Below, piece after piece: positions 61,605 through 64,000 of a stretch of DNA of 64,000 bases. The DNA lies in the NCBI RefSeq assembly GCF_025685655.1, contig NZ_JAGSYG010000001.1, positions 1,116,001 through 1,180,000 on the forward strand. The letters are read 5' to 3'. The position numbers and the translations under genes were made by a program. The stretch comes from Acidicapsa ligni. Its GTDB lineage: Bacteria > Acidobacteriota > Terriglobia > Terriglobales > Acidobacteriaceae. Below the pieces are notes generated by a model. The model saw only the letters and a list, made by a program, of their open reading frames with translations. It searched no databases and was not told the DNA's origin. Positions within the stretch are counted from its first letter, which is position 1. Each line of letters starts with the position of its first letter.

Positions 61605-63914
61605 TTGAGTATTGCTCCAAATCATGGGAACTACTTTGATTTGGCTCCTACCATCGCTTACAGTGTTGACGGAATAGACATTGACATCGCTCGTGGCTGT
61701 GTCAAACGTCTGGGTACGGAGCATTACCCACGGCGTCAGACTTTTCATGTGCTTTTGTACCTGCTCAAAAATCATGGGCATCTGGTCTCCAAAGAAGAGC
61801 TGACCACTGAGATCTGGCAAGATACGGCAGTCACCGATAATGCACTAGCGCAGTGTATCGCCGAAATCCGAAAGGTTCTGGGCGACGACTCTCGCAATCC
61901 GAAATACATCAAGACTGTATCCAAGGCTGGTTATTGTTTCGTAGCGCCGGTGAAGGAATTCTTTGAGAGCAGATTCCCCCTCCAGGAGCTGCCCGGTGTA
62001 TCTGTTTCCTCGCCTCTGGCTGAGGTCGCACAAATCTCTCCCGTGGTTCCAGAGGTCTCCCGACCGTCGAGCAAGCCCTCCATCTTCGTCTCATATTTCC
62101 CTCGCTCTCCCAAATCAACGGCGTATTTCCTGCTTATCATTTGCGTTTTGCTGCTGGTCGCGGGTTGGATGGTCTGGCTGCGCTTGAGGCCGGTCCCGAT
62201 GGAAACGATGGTAGGGAATCTGAATAATCGCAGTCTGGCGGTGATGTACTTCGAAAATGAAACTCAACATCAAAACTATGACTGGCTGAGGCAAGGCTTT
62301 ACGGACATGATGATTACCGATCTGTCCCGTTCAGGACAGCTTCATATCCTCAGCCGCCAGCAGTTATCACAGCTAGTGGGCTCAGAGGGAAAGGATGCGG
62401 AGGTCTCGCCAGATCAAGCCATGCGAATCGCGCAGTCGGTGCGCGCTGCGGACTTTGTCACGGGCAGCTTTGCCGAGATTGACGGGCACTTCCGAATCGA
62501 TATTCAGCTTCACGATACGAGGAATGGACAGATCGTTTTTGCCGATCACAGCATCTTCGAGCATTCTAGTGAACTTTTGAGCCAAGTCGATGTACTCGCG
62601 GAACACCTGTCCAACGCCATGGAGTTGAATTCTGTTCCAAAACCCAATCTCGGCGAAGCAATGACGAAGAATGTTGAAGCCTATCAATACTATTCTCTCG
62701 GCGTGCAAAAGGCGCAAGAGTTCGAGAATGCCGAGGCTCTGATCCTGCTCAAGCAGGCTGTGGAATTCGATCCACAGTTTGCCATGGCCTATGCCAGAAT
62801 CGGTTATACCTATGCTCTCTCCGATATTGCCCCAGAAGAAGGTCGGCCATATTTAGAAAAAGCTCTGCAGCTCTCAAGTCATCTTTCAGAAAAAGATCGT
62901 CTCGATGTCAGCGCCTGGTATGCCATAGCCAGAGCCGACTACGGCACGGCCATGCAAACGCTCAACAAGATCAACCAGCTTTATCCAGAGGAAATCGAGG
63001 CCTATTGGCGTCTGGCGCGACTTCTGCGTGCCGAAGAACGGCCAGAAGAAGCTATTGCTGTTCTGCGACGCGGCATTCAGGTGAACCCAAGTGACAAAGA
63101 CCTCAACAACACGCTGGGGTTTGTCCTGCTAAGTATGCATCGCTATAGCGAGGCGATCGCTGCTCACCGGCACTATGTTGAGTTGGCTCCCAATGAGCCG
63201 AATGCCCACGATAGCCTCGGCATGTCGTATCAGCAATCCGGTAATTATGCGACAGCCCTCTCCGAATACAATAAGGCTCTCGCGCTCGATCCGGACTTCG
63301 AGCCTTCGATTGTCCATCTCGGCGACGCCTATTATCAGACCCAGCAATACGGAAAAGCCATCAATCAATATCTGCGTTATATCCAGGTAGCCCACACAAC
63401 AGGCGCACGCGCATTGGGTTATGGCAATCTCGCAGCAGTCTATTTTGCGACAAACAGAATGGGTGATGCGGAACAAGCCGCGGCTAAGGAACTCAAAAAT
63501 GACCCTAGATTTGTCTGGAATTCTCTGGTCATCGCCCTGAAGAAATCTGACGCAACGACAGCAGGCCGTCTGGAGCGCGTTCTGTTCAAGGAGATTCCCA
63601 GCCAGGAGCGCGGCGCACCCGGCAATCAGAGAACCCGATTCTATTATCAGGGCTACATCGACATGCAGAGTGGAAAGACCCAGAAGGCGTTGGAGGATTT
63701 TAAAGCCGCGTTGCAGCATCTCCCGCCGAGTTCAAGCATGGACTCCTATGAAGACTGCCTAGCGAATGCCGAACTGCAGCTTGGGCATTATCAGGAAGCA
63801 GAAACGGAATACAAGCGGATATTGCAATTTGACCCAAACTATCCGTTAGCCCGCCATCATCTGACGGAGACGGAAGCGCATCTGGACAATCAAAAGAACG
63901 ATATATCGAAGTAA
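61605..63914 (+). CDS. winged-helix DNA-binding protein with membrane segment and TPR repeats
   Basis: A 769-residue protein of the CadC/ToxR-like layout common in Acidobacteria. A cytoplasmic winged helix (about 17-115: EIWQDTAVTDNALAQCIAEIRKVL) leads to a membrane helix (174-193), a domain near 200-345 (NLNNRSLAVMYFENE, CsgG/TolB-like) and TPR repeats to the end. It may sense envelope signals and control the divergent TonB receptor. The TTG at 61605 has AAGAGG 8 bases upstream; a hydrophobic extension from the ATG at 61503 is less likely. Confidence 0.85.
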   Translation: MSIAPNHGNYFDLAPTIAYSVDGIDIDIARGCVKRLGTEHYPRRQTFHVLLYLLKNHGHLVSKEELTTEIWQDTAVTDNALAQCIAEIRKVLGDDSRNPKYIKTVSKAGYCFVAPVKEFFESRFPLQELPGVSVSSPLAEVAQISPVVPEVSRPSSKPSIFVSYFPRSPKSTAYFLLIICVLLLVAGWMVWLRLRPVPMETMVGNLNNRSLAVMYFENETQHQNYDWLRQGFTDMMITDLSRSGQLHILSRQQLSQLVGSEGKDAEVSPDQAMRIAQSVRAADFVTGSFAEIDGHFRIDIQLHDTRNGQIVFADHSIFEHSSELLSQVDVLAEHLSNAMELNSVPKPNLGEAMTKNVEAYQYYSLGVQKAQEFENAEALILLKQAVEFDPQFAMAYARIGYTYALSDIAPEEGRPYLEKALQLSSHLSEKDRLDVSAWYAIARADYGTAMQTLNKINQLYPEEIEAYWRLARLLRAEERPEEAIAVLRRGIQVNPSDKDLNNTLGFVLLSMHRYSEAIAAHRHYVELAPNEPNAHDSLGMSYQQSGNYATALSEYNKALALDPDFEPSIVHLGDAYYQTQQYGKAINQYLRYIQVAHTTGARALGYGNLAAVYFATNRMGDAEQAAAKELKNDPRFVWNSLVIALKKSDATTAGRLERVLFKEIPSQERGAPGNQRTRFYYQGYIDMQSGKTQKALEDFKAALQHLPPSSSMDSYEDCLANAELQLGHYQEAETEYKRILQFDPNYPLARHHLTETEAHLDNQKNDISK

Positions 63915-64000
63915 AGACATACTACAGATTGCGTGCCACACACCTCTTCTTTTATTCCAGTTTGCATCAATTCCACTGATGTTGAAACCCATTAAAGAAT

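Overview
The window looks like chromosomal DNA of an Acidobacteriota bacterium (class Terriglobia, Acidobacteriaceae-like). This is inferred from family content, not from a marker gene. The main pointers are an approximately 1,185-residue Oar-type TonB-dependent receptor with an N-terminal carboxypeptidase-regulatory domain, a winged-helix/TPR membrane regulator beside it, a VWFA-related secreted protein, a DUF5818-like protein, tandem Tat-exported ferritin-like proteins and the hopanoid glycosyltransferase HpnI. There are no rRNA genes, CRISPR arrays or intact mobile elements. Three tRNA genes are present: Gly-GCC, Cys-GCA and initiator Met.

Layout. Positions 1-2.1 kb hold the end of a DAHP synthase gene joined to tyrA (aromatic amino acid synthesis) and an uncharacterised protein. 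Positions 2.1-7 kb hold a Bcr/CflA-type efflux pump, a secreted VWFA protein, a lone ABC ATPase, two tRNAs and a secreted protein of unknown function. Positions 7.2-14.3 kb are a complete biotin-independent malonate decarboxylase operon, mdcABCDEFGH, in one tightly coupled run, with a convergent Rrf2-type regulator behind it. Positions 15-20.5 kb are a minus-strand group: a DUF418 membrane protein, an MDR oxidoreductase with a SnoaL-like partner, a DUF4126 protein, a TetR regulator and an exported alpha/beta hydrolase. Positions 21-28.5 kb hold mostly exported hydrolases: a PI-PLC-like phosphodiesterase, a lipoprotein, two CocE/NonD acylases and a GH43 glycosidase. An aminotransferase follows.

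Positions 30-32.3 kb look like a zinc-starvation (Zur-type) operon: a COG0523 GTPase, zinc-free L28 and L33 paralogues, and a last gene of unknown function. The putative promoter and a dyad operator run into the first start codon, so the mRNA may be nearly leaderless. Then come sixA and ppx/gppA (convergent and overlapping), the ferritin-like pair, a DUF5818-like protein, a GT39 glycosyltransferase and hpnI. Positions 40.9-47.5 kb carry the heat-shock genes hspR, dnaJ and dnaK, all on the minus strand and interrupted by small HTH genes and a TonB-domain protein. A HAIR-like operator overlaps the dnaK promoter. The rest holds a beta-carbonic anhydrase, an amino-acid permease, a class C beta-lactamase-like serine hydrolase, small secreted proteins, ffh, a peroxiredoxin-like protein, initiator tRNA-Met with a decayed tyrosine integrase beside it, and the divergent TonB-receptor/winged-helix-TPR pair.

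The items most worth a second look are the malonate decarboxylase operon with an Rrf2 neighbour, the unknown protein in the zinc operon, the orphan antitoxin-like gene with a palindrome filling its promoter spacer, the six-residue repeat insertion in HpnI, the two recombinase remnants and a REP-like hairpin element found in two gaps. Start sites were chosen from ribosome-binding sites, overlaps and family fit; several are uncertain and are flagged.
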